Below, one piece after another: positions 44,501-52,553 of a stretch of 64,000 nucleotides of DNA. The notes beneath the pieces were generated by a model. That model was not told where the DNA came from, did not search any database, and saw only the letters and a program-made list of their open reading frames with translations. The first letter of the stretch is position 1; every line of letters begins with the position of its first letter. The position numbers were made by a program, and so were the translations under genes. Source of the stretch: Actinomycetes bacterium (GTDB lineage: Bacteria > Bacillota > Sulfobacillia > Sulfobacillales > JAIMBI01); the NCBI GenBank assembly GCA_023565505.1, contig JAIMBI010000012.1, positions 1-64,000 on the forward strand, given 5' to 3'.

Positions 44501-45349
44501 ATGCACGAGACGGTCGGTCGCTCCCGCTACCTCACGGTGGCGGGCTACGAGATTCACGTGCTGGACTGGGGCGCGCCGGACGCCCCGGCGGTGGTCTGCT
44601 GGCACGGCATGAGCCGGACGGGACGGGACTTCGACGGCTTGGCCCGCATCCTGGCCCAGGCGGGCCGGCGGGTGGTGGCTCCGGACACGCTGGGCCGCGG
44701 GCTGTCCCAGTGGGCCAGGGACCCCGAGCGGGAGTACCGCTACCCGTTCTACGTCGAGCTGGCGACCGCGCTGGTGGACGCCCTCGGCTTGGAGACGTTG
44801 GACTTCGTCGGCACGTCCATGGGCGGCACGTTGGGCATGCTGCTCGCCGGCGGCCCGCTCCGGGGCCGGGTGCGGCACCTGGTGCTCAACGACATCGGTC
44901 CGGAGGTGGATCCCGTCGGCATCCGGCGCATCGCCTCCTACATCGGTCAGCCGCCGCGCTTTGCGACCATGGCAGAGGTGGTGGCGTATCTGAAGACGGC
45001 GTATCGACCGTTCGGACTCGACGACGACGAGTGGTGGGCGATGGCCGAGTGGTCGGTGCGTCGGACGGACAGCGGGGCCTTCACGCTCCATTACGACCCG
45101 CGGATCGCCGTGCACTTCGCGGGTTCGGCGCGGGAGCGCCTCGACCTCTGGGCGTATTACGACGCCATCACGGCCCCTACGCTGCTCATCCGCGGGGAGA
45201 CGTCGGATATCCTGAGTGCGACGGTGGCCCGGGCGATGAGCGAGCGGGGACCGAAGGCGGAGTTGGTGGTGGTGCCGGGGGAGGGTCACGCCCCCTCGCT
45301 GAACCATCCGGAGCGGGCGCGGCTCATCCAGACCTTTCTGGCGCGGTAG
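44501..45349 (+). CDS. Alpha/beta-fold hydrolase
   Basis: 282 residues. Nucleophile elbow GTSMGG (Ser about 106), oxyanion WHGMSRTG, acid Asp in GETSD (about 240) and His in GEGHAPSL (about 262). ATG 44501 is decided by aaggggagg 8 nt upstream; an in-frame TTG at 44465 has none. The relatives include C-C bond hydrolases of aromatic meta-cleavage and esterases. It precedes the thiolase by 52 bp. Confidence 0.9.
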   Translation: MHETVGRSRYLTVAGYEIHVLDWGAPDAPAVVCWHGMSRTGRDFDGLARILAQAGRRVVAPDTLGRGLSQWARDPEREYRYPFYVELATALVDALGLETLDFVGTSMGGTLGMLLAGGPLRGRVRHLVLNDIGPEVDPVGIRRIASYIGQPPRFATMAEVVAYLKTAYRPFGLDDDEWWAMAEWSVRRTDSGAFTLHYDPRIAVHFAGSARERLDLWAYYDAITAPTLLIRGETSDILSATVARAMSERGPKAELVVVPGEGHAPSLNHPERARLIQTFLAR

Positions 45350-45401
45350 GCGAGACAGGGCGGCGGCTCGGATCCGGGCCGGCCGCAAGGAGGTTGGACG
45401 C

Positions 45402-46574
45402 ATGCGGGACGCGGTCATCGTGGACGTGGTGCGCAGTCCGGTCGGGCGGCGGCGGGGCGCGCTGAGCGGGGTGCACCCGGTGGACCTGCTGGGCTACGTG
45501 TTGGCCGAGCTGGTGAAGCGGAATCATCTCGACCCCGAGCGGGTCGACGACGTCATCGTGGGGTGTGTGGACCAGAACGGGGAGCAGTCGGTCAACGTCG
45601 CGCGCAATGCGTGGCTGGCCGCGGGCCTGCCGGAGAGCGTGCCGGCCACGACGGTGGACCGTCAGTGCGGCTCGAGCCTGCAGGCGGTGCACTTCGCCGC
45701 CCAGGGGGTGCTGGCGGGAGCCTACGACATCGTCATCGCCGCCGGGGTCGAGTCCATGACGCGGGTGCCGATGGGGAGCAACCTGGCCAACGGGCCGGGG
45801 ACGCCGATGACGGCGAAGCTTCAGGCCCGCTACCCCCAGGTGCAGGGGTGGTTCAGCCAGGCGGTGGGGGCGGAACTCATCGCCAAGCGGTGGGGCTTCA
45901 CCCGGGAGGACCTGGACCGGTTCAGTTACGAGAGCCACATGCGGGCGAGCCGGGCGCGGGAGTCGGGCCGCTTGGCGCGGGAGATCCTGCCGGTGCCGGT
46001 GGACCGGGACGGAGTCCCGGCCTGGGTGGAGCACGACGAGGGGATCCGACCGGACACCACGCTGGAGAAGATGGCCGCCCTGGAGCCGGCGTTCCCGGGA
46101 CTGGAACTCATCACGGCGGGCAATTCCAGCCAGATCTCCGACGGCGCCAGCGCCTGCCTCATCATGGAGCGACACGTGGCGGAACGGTTGGGTCTTAGGC
46201 CCCGGGCGCGATTCGCCGGCTTCGCCGTGGTCGGCGTCGATCCGGTGACGATGCTCACCGGACCCATCCCCGTCACCCGGAAGGTGCTGGAGCGGGCGGG
46301 GCTCGAGCTCGGGGACATCGACCTGTTTGAGGTCAACGAGGCCTTCGCGCCCGTGGTGCTGGCTTGGCAGAAGGAGTACGGGGTGCCCTTCGACCGCCTC
46401 AACGTCAACGGGGGGGCGATCGCGTTGGGCCATCCGCTCGGCGCCACCGGCACGCGGCTGGTCGACACGCTGGTCAACGAACTCGAGGTGCGGCAGGCCC
46501 GGTACGGCCTCATCGCCATCTGCGAGGGGGGCGGGATGGCCAACGGGACCATCATCGAGCGGGTGAGCGAGTAG
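45402..46574 (+). CDS. Acetyl-CoA C-acyltransferase (thiolase)
   Basis: 390 residues. Complete thiolase catalytic set: nucleophile Cys in DRQCGSS (about residue 89), NEAFAP, GHPLGATGTR (His about 347) and the second Cys in CEGGGMANG (about 377). It carries out the last, thiolytic step of a beta-oxidation turn, in contrast to the Cys-less thiolase-like protein at 27830. ATG after gcaaggaggttgg. Confidence 0.95.
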   Translation: MRDAVIVDVVRSPVGRRRGALSGVHPVDLLGYVLAELVKRNHLDPERVDDVIVGCVDQNGEQSVNVARNAWLAAGLPESVPATTVDRQCGSSLQAVHFAAQGVLAGAYDIVIAAGVESMTRVPMGSNLANGPGTPMTAKLQARYPQVQGWFSQAVGAELIAKRWGFTREDLDRFSYESHMRASRARESGRLAREILPVPVDRDGVPAWVEHDEGIRPDTTLEKMAALEPAFPGLELITAGNSSQISDGASACLIMERHVAERLGLRPRARFAGFAVVGVDPVTMLTGPIPVTRKVLERAGLELGDIDLFEVNEAFAPVVLAWQKEYGVPFDRLNVNGGAIALGHPLGATGTRLVDTLVNELEVRQARYGLIAICEGGGMANGTIIERVSE

Positions 46575-46618
46575 GACGGCGGGGCCCGGGGGTCTCGGGC
46601 CGTCGCCGATGTGCCGCG

Positions 46619-46636
46619 GAGTGAAAATATTCGCTC
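46619..46636 (+). promoter_or_regulatory. 18-bp palindrome in AT-rich intergenic region (candidate operator)
   Basis: GAGTGAA-AATA-TTCGCTC is an imperfect inverted repeat (one mismatch per arm) in one of the few AT-rich spots of the island, 44 bp after the thiolase stop. Size and symmetry suit a TetR- or GntR-type regulator of fatty-acid degradation. I found no second copy in the window. Confidence 0.35.
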
Positions 46637-46788
46637 GAAATCCGGGGGCGGGCCGGGTTCCCCCATTGCCCGCCCGGAACCGGTCGTGTACGTAGAAGGA
46701 GGCGAAGCCGGGGCCGACCCGGAGGCGCCCAAAGGCAGAGGAGGCGAGCGGGATCCCGGACGGAACGGGAGGCGGGCGACCGCGCCCG

Positions 46789-47196
46789 CTGGCGGAGCAC
46801 AACTGGTCCAATCCGCACGACGCGCCGTTTTTCCGCTGGGCGGGGATCACGGTGCAGAAGGTGGCGGACGGAGCGGCCGAGGTGGAGTTGGCGGTCCAGG
46901 ACCACCATCGGGGCGGCGGCGGGACCGAGGCCGTCAACGGGGGCATCGTGGCGTATCTCTTCGACGCGGCGATGGGGCTGGCCGCCCGGTCGACCTGGGA
47001 CGCGGGCGTGCGGGGCCAGGTGACCGTGACCATGACGGTGCAGTATCTCGCCATGCTCGAGGCCGAGCATCGGGTCCGCGCCGTGGGGCGGGTGGTCCGT
47101 CGCGGGGGGACCACGGTGTTCACGGAGGCGGAGGCGCTGGACGAACGGGACGCGGTGGCGGCCCGGGCGACGGGGATCTACCGCCTGTTCCGGTGA
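46789..47196 (+). CDS. PaaI-like hotdog thioesterase, start uncertain
   Basis: About 135 residues. Hotdog pattern NGGIVAYLFDAAMGLAARS and the preceding DHHRGGGG indicate a PaaI/YbgC-type acyl-CoA thioesterase. Homology-like sequence (NWSNPHDAPFFRWAGITVQ) extends upstream of the first canonical start (GTG 46852). The only near-cognate start that includes it is CTG 46789, with gggaggcggg 17-20 nt upstream. An in-frame ATC at 46753 has GGAGG at 8 nt. A TAG at 46693 closes the frame. It is followed by the PHP gene after 4 bp. Confidence 0.75.
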   Translation: MAEHNWSNPHDAPFFRWAGITVQKVADGAAEVELAVQDHHRGGGGTEAVNGGIVAYLFDAAMGLAARSTWDAGVRGQVTVTMTVQYLAMLEAEHRVRAVGRVVRRGGTTVFTEAEALDERDAVAARATGIYRLFR

Positions 47197-47200
47197 CGCG

Positions 47201-47890
47201 GTGCCGGGCGGCTGGTTCGACCTCCATCTGCACACCGCGGTCGGCTCGGACGACAGCCGGCTCGACGTGCGGCAGGCGGCCGAGCGGCTGCGGGCCCTCG
47301 GGTTTCGGGGGTTCGCCGTGACCGATCACCAGACCGCGCCCCCCGCCGCATGGGTGCGCGAGGTAGCGGCCCGGACCGGAATGGTGGTCCTTCGGGGGGC
47401 GGAGGTGTCGACGGAGATCGGGCACGTGCTCGTCTACGGGTGGGACGACGAAAGCCTCTGGGCCTACGACCGGATCGCCGACCTGGCCCGGGCGGCGCGC
47501 GCCAAGGGCGCCGTGCTGGTGGCCGCCCATCCGCTGCGCCGTTGGTATTCGGAGCGGGCCCGGCGGGCCGGCGTGGCGGCGCCGGACCTCGACGAGCTGG
47601 CGCGGCGCCCGTGGTGGCGGTGGCTCGACGGCGTGGAAGCGTTGAACGGCCGGGCGACGGCGCGCGAGAACGCGGCGGCGGGCGCCTTGGCCGACCGCCT
47701 GCCGCTCATGCGGGTGGGCGGGAGCGACGCCCACGCGACGGAGCACGCCGGTCGCGCGGGCACGTGGATCGAGGCGGCGGGGCGGGAACCCGAGGCCGTG
47801 CTGGACGCCCTGCGCCGGGGCCGGGTGCGGCCGGGTCGTCCCGGCGGCGGGGACGAGGAGACGCCCCCCGACAGGCGAGGGATCGAATGA
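47201..47890 (+). CDS. PHP-domain phosphoesterase
   Basis: 229 residues. The four PHP metal motifs are present: DLHLHTAVGSDDS (residues 7-19), VTDH (about 40), GAEVST (about 66), AHPLRR (about 109) and GSDAH (about 172). The related stand-alone PHP proteins hydrolyse phosphoesters such as pAp, oligonucleotides or 3'-phosphates. Why it sits in an acyl-CoA operon is unclear; removing 3',5'-ADP formed from CoA turnover is one idea. Start is GTG 47201. Confidence 0.85.
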   Translation: MPGGWFDLHLHTAVGSDDSRLDVRQAAERLRALGFRGFAVTDHQTAPPAAWVREVAARTGMVVLRGAEVSTEIGHVLVYGWDDESLWAYDRIADLARAARAKGAVLVAAHPLRRWYSERARRAGVAAPDLDELARRPWWRWLDGVEALNGRATARENAAAGALADRLPLMRVGGSDAHATEHAGRAGTWIEAAGREPEAVLDALRRGRVRPGRPGGGDEETPPDRRGIE

Positions 47891-47956
47891 GCACCCGGGT
47901 GCCGGTCGCCGGCCGGGGATCGGCGGCGGTACGGCACCCAGAGCGGAGGTCGACCG

Positions 47957-49159
47957 ATGGACGTCAGTTTCACCCCTGAACAGGAGCAGTTCCGGCGGCG
48001 GGCGCAGGAGTTCCTGCGGGACGTGTTGCCGCCGGGATGGGGGACCCCCGCCCACCCGCTGCCCTCGACCCAGGAGGAGCGCGAGCGGGTGGGGCTGTGG
48101 TGGGAGAAAGAGCTGGGCCGCCACGGGTTTGCGGGCCTGTCGTGGCCGAAGGAGTACGGCGGTCAGGGGCTCTCATGGGTGGAGGAGATCATCTTCGCCC
48201 AGGAGTGCGCCAAGGTGCGGGCGCCGAGCGGCGTCAACGGGCTCGGCAAGGGCCTGTTGGCCCCCACGCTCCTGGTGGAGGGGACCGAGGAGCAGAAGCG
48301 CCGGTTCCTGCCGCCCATGGTGCGGGGCGAGGAGATCTGGTGCCAGGGCTACTCCGAACCCAACTCGGGATCCGACCTGGCCTCGCTGCGGACCCGGGCG
48401 GTCCTGGAAGGCGACGAGTGGGTGATCACGGGCCAGAAGATCTGGACCTCCAACGCGCACCTGGCCGACTGGTGCTTCGTACTGGCGCGGACCGACCCGG
48501 ACGCGCCCAAGCACCGGGGCATCAGCTTCCTCCTGGTGCCCATGCGCCAGCCGGGCGTGCGGGTGCAACCGCTCCGGCAAATCACCGGCGAGGCGCACTT
48601 CAACGTGGTGACCTTCGAGGGGGCCCGGACGGCCCGGGAGAACATCGTGGGCGCCGTCAACGACGGCTGGCGGGTGGCCAACACCATCCTGTCGTTCGAG
48701 CGGGGGACCTTCGTGGTCGGCGCGTACGCCAACGTGCACCGCGAAATGGCCCAACTCCTCGCCCTGGCGCGGGAGCTTCCGGCGCCGACCGGGGGCACGG
48801 TGGCCGAGGACGCCTACTACCGCCAGAAACTCATGACCGCCTGGTCGGAGATTGAGATCCTGCGGTTCCTGGGCTACCACGTCATCACCCAGCTGCAGAA
48901 GCGCGACAAGCTCGGGCCGGAGGCGTCCATGATGAAGCTCTACTGGAGCGAGATGCACCAGCGGTTCGGCGAGCTGGCGATGGACGTGCTGGGCGGGCGG
49001 ATGCCCTTCCGGGAGGGGCTGGATGCCGTCGCCGACGGCAGCTTCCAAGGGACCTTCCTGTGGTCGCGGGCGGAGACCATCTTCTCGGGAACCTCGCAGA
49101 TCCAGCGGAACATCATCGCGGAGCGGGTGCTCGGCCTGCCGCGCGACGCCCGGCAGTAG
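47957..49159 (+). CDS. Acyl-CoA dehydrogenase 1 (FadE-type)
   Basis: 400 residues. Flavin-binding segment WCQGYSEPNSGSDLASLRTRA (about 134-154), GQKIWTSNAHLADWCF and the C-terminal GTSQIQRNIIAERVLGLP. This layout (WP-KEYGG, GYSEP-GSD, IQRNIIAER) is that of the actinobacterial FadE17/26/29-type subunits used on bulky substrates. It is strongly similar in sequence to the gene at 49715. ATG 47957 follows gagcggagg. Confidence 0.93.
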   Translation: MDVSFTPEQEQFRRRAQEFLRDVLPPGWGTPAHPLPSTQEERERVGLWWEKELGRHGFAGLSWPKEYGGQGLSWVEEIIFAQECAKVRAPSGVNGLGKGLLAPTLLVEGTEEQKRRFLPPMVRGEEIWCQGYSEPNSGSDLASLRTRAVLEGDEWVITGQKIWTSNAHLADWCFVLARTDPDAPKHRGISFLLVPMRQPGVRVQPLRQITGEAHFNVVTFEGARTARENIVGAVNDGWRVANTILSFERGTFVVGAYANVHREMAQLLALARELPAPTGGTVAEDAYYRQKLMTAWSEIEILRFLGYHVITQLQKRDKLGPEASMMKLYWSEMHQRFGELAMDVLGGRMPFREGLDAVADGSFQGTFLWSRAETIFSGTSQIQRNIIAERVLGLPRDARQ

Positions 49160-49192
49160 CCGTCGGGCGACCCCACGCCAGGAGGCGGCGAC

Positions 49193-49633
49193 GTGGATCG
49201 ACTGACGGAACGGGTGTTCTTGGGCGACTCGGGCGACGGGCCGGCGATGATCGAGGCGGGGGCCACGCGTCTGGTGGACCTCCGGGCGGAGACCCGGCCG
49301 CCGCGGTATCGGGTGCCGGTGGACCACTTCCCCCTGGAGGACCTCGTCGAGGGCCAGGAGGAAATCATCTGGCGGGCGGCCCGGCGGGTGCAGGAGCTCG
49401 TGGCGGCGGGCGAGACGGTGGGGGTGTACTGCCAGGCGGGTGTGTCCCGGACGGCGGCGGTGGCGATCGCGTACCTGATGCTGGAGGGGATGGACTTGCC
49501 GACGGCGACAGGATTCCTCCGGTCCCGGCGGCCGGCCGCGCTGCCGGCGCTGGGGCTGTGGAAGTCGCTCGAGGTCCTGGCGCGCCGGCGGTGGGAGGAC
49601 GTGAAGGAGGCGCCGTCGGAAGAAGTCCGGTGA
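49193..49633 (+). CDS. Dual-specificity phosphatase-like protein with Tyr-Cys signature
   Basis: 146 residues. DSP fold: RVFLGDSGDG, LVDLRAE, then the P-loop VYCQAGVSRTAAV (Cys about 82), which fits CxxGxSR, but the residue before the Cys is Tyr instead of the near-invariant His. The general-acid Asp could be in LEDL. It may still dephosphorylate proteins, RNA or small molecules at altered efficiency. It is placed between two paralogous acyl-CoA dehydrogenases. GTG start after aggaggcggc. Confidence 0.82.
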   Translation: MDRLTERVFLGDSGDGPAMIEAGATRLVDLRAETRPPRYRVPVDHFPLEDLVEGQEEIIWRAARRVQELVAAGETVGVYCQAGVSRTAAVAIAYLMLEGMDLPTATGFLRSRRPAALPALGLWKSLEVLARRRWEDVKEAPSEEVR

Positions 49634-49714
49634 GGCGGTCCGGTACAGACGGGTCACGCTTGGCCCGTATCGACCGACCGGACGGACGGCTCGGACGGGA
49701 GGGGAGGGCGCGGC

Positions 49715-50905
49715 ATGGACTTCGCCTATACGCCGGAGGAAGAAGCGTTCCGGCAGGAACTCCGGGCGTGGCTCGAGGATCACCTGCCGGTGGAGTGGAA
49801 GCGGGGCTGGCGGCCGCCGGAGGGATCCGCCGAGGAGGCGGCGTTCCTGCGCCGGTGGCAGCGCACCCTCTACGAGGGCGGGTGGGCCGGGATCGCGTGG
49901 CCCAAGGAGTACGGGGGGCGGGGGGCCTCCCTCGTCGAGCAGGTGATTTACCAGGAGGAAATGGCGCGGGCCGAAGCCCCCCGGCAACTAAACACGATTG
50001 GGATCGGCATGGTCGGCCCCACCCTCATCGCCATCGGGACGGAGGCGCAGAAGCGCCGCTACGTGCCCAAGATCCTGAACGGCGACGAGGTATGGTGTCA
50101 AGGCTACTCCGAACCCAACGCAGGGTCGGACCTGGCGTCCCTCCGGACCCGGGCGGTCCTCGACGGGGACCGGTGGATCATCAACGGCCAGAAGATCTGG
50201 ACGTCCAACGCCCACCTGGCTGACATGTGCTTCCTGCTCTGCCGGACGATGGACAATCCGCCGAACAAGCACGAGGGCCTGACCTGCCTCCTGGTGGACA
50301 TGCACCAGCCCGGGGTGCGGGTTCGCCCCATCCACCAGATGAACGACCACCGGGACTTCAACGAGGTGTACTTTACGGACGCGGTGGCGCCCCGCGACGC
50401 CGTCGTCGGGGAGGTCAACGACGGCTGGCGGGTGGCCATCCTGCTGCTGTCGTTCGAGCGGGTCAGTTCTGCCACCCGGGTGTTTGCCCTCAACCAGACG
50501 TACGACCGGCTCGTCGAGTACTGCCGGACCCACACGCGGCGCGGCATCCCGCTCATCCGGGACCCGGAGATCCGGCGCCGCCTGGCGGCGTACCACGGAC
50601 GGGTGCGGGCGGCCCGGCTCAACTTCTATCGGCATCTCACGCGTCAGCTGCAAACCGGGCGACCGGGTCCGGAGGGGTCTATCGACAAGCTCTACACGTC
50701 CGAGTTGGCGAAGGAACTGCTCGGCTTTGCCGTCGACATCCTTGGCCCGGAGGCGGCGCGCTGGCCCGCAGCGGCCGGGGAACCCACGTGGCAGGAACGG
50801 TATCTGTCCAGTTTCGGCGGCACCATTGCCGCGGGGTCGTCCGAGATCCAGAAGAACATCATCGCCGAGCGGCTTTTGGGGCTGCCCAAGGACATCAAGG
50901 GTTAG
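49715..50905 (+). CDS. Acyl-CoA dehydrogenase 2 (FadE-type)
   Basis: 396 residues. WCQGYSEPNAGSDLASLRTRA and GQKIWTSNAHLADMCF are almost identical to the gene at 47957, so the two are close paralogues. The C-terminus has AAGSSEIQKNIIAERLLGLP. It probably pairs with acyl-CoA dehydrogenase 3 immediately downstream as an alpha2beta2 heteromer like ChsE1-ChsE2. ATG after gggaggggag. Confidence 0.93.
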   Translation: MDFAYTPEEEAFRQELRAWLEDHLPVEWKRGWRPPEGSAEEAAFLRRWQRTLYEGGWAGIAWPKEYGGRGASLVEQVIYQEEMARAEAPRQLNTIGIGMVGPTLIAIGTEAQKRRYVPKILNGDEVWCQGYSEPNAGSDLASLRTRAVLDGDRWIINGQKIWTSNAHLADMCFLLCRTMDNPPNKHEGLTCLLVDMHQPGVRVRPIHQMNDHRDFNEVYFTDAVAPRDAVVGEVNDGWRVAILLLSFERVSSATRVFALNQTYDRLVEYCRTHTRRGIPLIRDPEIRRRLAAYHGRVRAARLNFYRHLTRQLQTGRPGPEGSIDKLYTSELAKELLGFAVDILGPEAARWPAAAGEPTWQERYLSSFGGTIAAGSSEIQKNIIAERLLGLPKDIKG

Positions 50906-50980
50906 GGCAGCCAGAGCGCGGGCGTCGTGACCGCCCCCGGGGCCCGGGGGCGGTTCGCCGGGGAAAGGGGTGGCGGGCGG

Positions 50981-52117
50981 ATGCATTTCGCGTTGTCCGA
51001 CGACCAGGTCATGTTCCAGGAGACGGCGCGGCGGTTTTTCGCGGACGCGGGCGGGACGGCGGTCGCCCGAAGGGTCATGGCGGGCGACCGGGAGGCGGCC
51101 GTCCGGCTGTGGCGGCAGATGGGGGAGCTGGGTTTCATGGCCATCGCGGTGCCCACCGCGTACGGCGGGGCCGGGGAGGGCACGCTCTCGCTGGTGCCGG
51201 TGCTGGAGGAGGCGGGGCGCGTGTTGGCCCCGGGGCCGCTGCCGGAGACGGTGGGCTTCGCCGTCCCGCTCTTGGTCCGGGCCGGCACGCCGCAGCAGCG
51301 GGAGCGGTACCTGCCGGGGATCGCGTCCGGGCAGGCGGCGTGGACCCTGGCGCTCGACGAGCCCGGCCGGGAGGCCTTCGCCGGCGAGGTGGGACTGTCG
51401 GCCGTCGCCACGGGGGACGGCTGGCGGCTGACGGGCGAAAAGCACCTCGTCGTCCATGCCGAGATGGCCACCCGCCTCGTGGTGCTGGCTCGGACCCACC
51501 CGGGCGCGGACGGCGAGGGGACGGCGCTGTTCCTCGTCGACCCCCGGGCCGACGGGGTCACCCTGGCCGAAGAGCGGGCCTTGGACCAAACGCGTCCGCT
51601 GTGGCACGTCCGGTTCGACGGCGTGGCGGTGGCGGACGCGGATCGCCTGGGCCCGGATGGGGCGGGGTGGGCGCTGGTCCGGACGGGGTACGAGACCCTC
51701 GCGGCCGCCGTGGTGGCCGCCTCGGTGGGCGGCATGGAGCGGTGCGTCGAGCTATCGGCGGAACACGCCAAGACCCGGGTGCAGTTTGGCCAGCCCATCG
51801 GCCGCTTCCAGGCCATCAAGCATCGTATCGTGGACATGCAGGTGGACCTCGAGTCCGCTCGGTCGCTGTCGTATTACGCAGCCTGGGCCCTGGACGAGGA
51901 CGCGCCCGACCGGGCGGTCGCCGTGAGCAACGCCAAGGCCTTCGTCAGCGAGGCCTACGTGCGGGTGGCCCAGGCCAACGTCCAGACCCACGGCGGGATG
52001 GGGTTCACGTGGGACGCCGACCCCCATCTCTACGTCAAGCGGGCCAAGGCTTGGGCGCCCTACGCGGGATCGGTGGGGGACCACCTGGAACGGGTGGCGG
52101 CGGCAGAAGGCTGGTGA
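50981..52117 (+). CDS. Acyl-CoA dehydrogenase 3, probable partner subunit
   Basis: 378 residues. More divergent: the flavin segment is replaced (ALDEPGREAFAGEV), and the C-terminus reads QTHGGMGFTWDADPHLYVKRA, typical of the second subunit in heteromeric acyl-CoA dehydrogenases. The catalytic Glu is not evident. KTRVQFGQPIGRFQAIKH is well kept. ATG 50981 has gggaaagggg upstream; an in-frame GTG at 50927 is less likely. It is the last gene of the island. Confidence 0.9.
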   Translation: MHFALSDDQVMFQETARRFFADAGGTAVARRVMAGDREAAVRLWRQMGELGFMAIAVPTAYGGAGEGTLSLVPVLEEAGRVLAPGPLPETVGFAVPLLVRAGTPQQRERYLPGIASGQAAWTLALDEPGREAFAGEVGLSAVATGDGWRLTGEKHLVVHAEMATRLVVLARTHPGADGEGTALFLVDPRADGVTLAEERALDQTRPLWHVRFDGVAVADADRLGPDGAGWALVRTGYETLAAAVVAASVGGMERCVELSAEHAKTRVQFGQPIGRFQAIKHRIVDMQVDLESARSLSYYAAWALDEDAPDRAVAVSNAKAFVSEAYVRVAQANVQTHGGMGFTWDADPHLYVKRAKAWAPYAGSVGDHLERVAAAEGW

Positions 52118-52211
52118 TCGCGACGGTCGGCGGGCGCGGCGCCGGGTCGGGCTTCGGGCCCGCAACCGGCCCGCCCGCCGGGGAGGTCGGGCGACCACGC
52201 CTCCCCGAAGG

Positions 52212-52237
52212 GCCCCGGCCCGGACGGGGGCCGGGGC
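52212..52237. terminator. GC-rich hairpin between convergent genes
   Basis: GCCCCGGCC (about 52212-52220) pairs with GGCCGGGGC (52229-52237). No U run follows on either strand. The position between the end of the acyl-CoA dehydrogenase operon and the convergent wHTH gene suits a bidirectional terminator. Confidence 0.35.
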
Positions 52238-52254
52238 GTTGGCGCATCCGGCGG

Positions 52255-52530
52255 TTAGGCCGTCGGCCGGGCGGCTTTGCGGTTGCCGAACAGGGCCCGC
52301 GGACCGAGCGGGCCGTTTTCATGGAAATAGAGGGAATACAGATAGGGATCGATGACCGCCCGGTAGGCCTTGATGATCCCAATCTCCTCCATCTTGGTGA
52401 TGCGCCGCTCCACATCGGCCTCCTCGAGGCCGAGTTCACGCGCCAGCACGGCGACCGGGATGCGGGCGTTGTCGGTCAGGAGCTGCAGCAGCTCCCGGTC
52501 CGTGGGATCGACAGCGTATCCGTCGGTCAC
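52255..52530 (-). CDS. Lrp/AsnC-type winged-helix protein without effector domain
   Basis: 91 residues, minus strand. Only the N-terminal DNA-binding unit of an Lrp/AsnC regulator is present (DRELLQLLTDNARIPVAVLA then EEADVERRITKMEEIGIIKAY, residues 10-57), followed by about 30 unrelated residues. The RAM ligand-binding domain is missing, whereas normal members are about 150 residues. GTG 52530 has a strong gaggaggatgaggag upstream. It faces the catabolic operon tail-to-tail and might regulate it. It could also be a stand-alone wHTH protein of conserved but unknown role. Confidence 0.72.
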   Translation of the reverse strand: MTDGYAVDPTDRELLQLLTDNARIPVAVLARELGLEEADVERRITKMEEIGIIKAYRAVIDPYLYSLYFHENGPLGPRALFGNRKAARPTA

Positions 52531-52553
52531 TCCTCATCCTCCTCGCCGCGGCC

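Noticed and set aside
45402..46574. Thiolase as partner of the DUF35 protein
   Set aside because: It has all thiolase residues and lies 18 kb away; the Cys-less protein next to DUF35 is the better partner.
46575..46788. N-terminal extension of the hotdog protein back to 46696
   Set aside because: The codons after the TAG at 46693 encode charged low-complexity sequence without start codons or family similarity.
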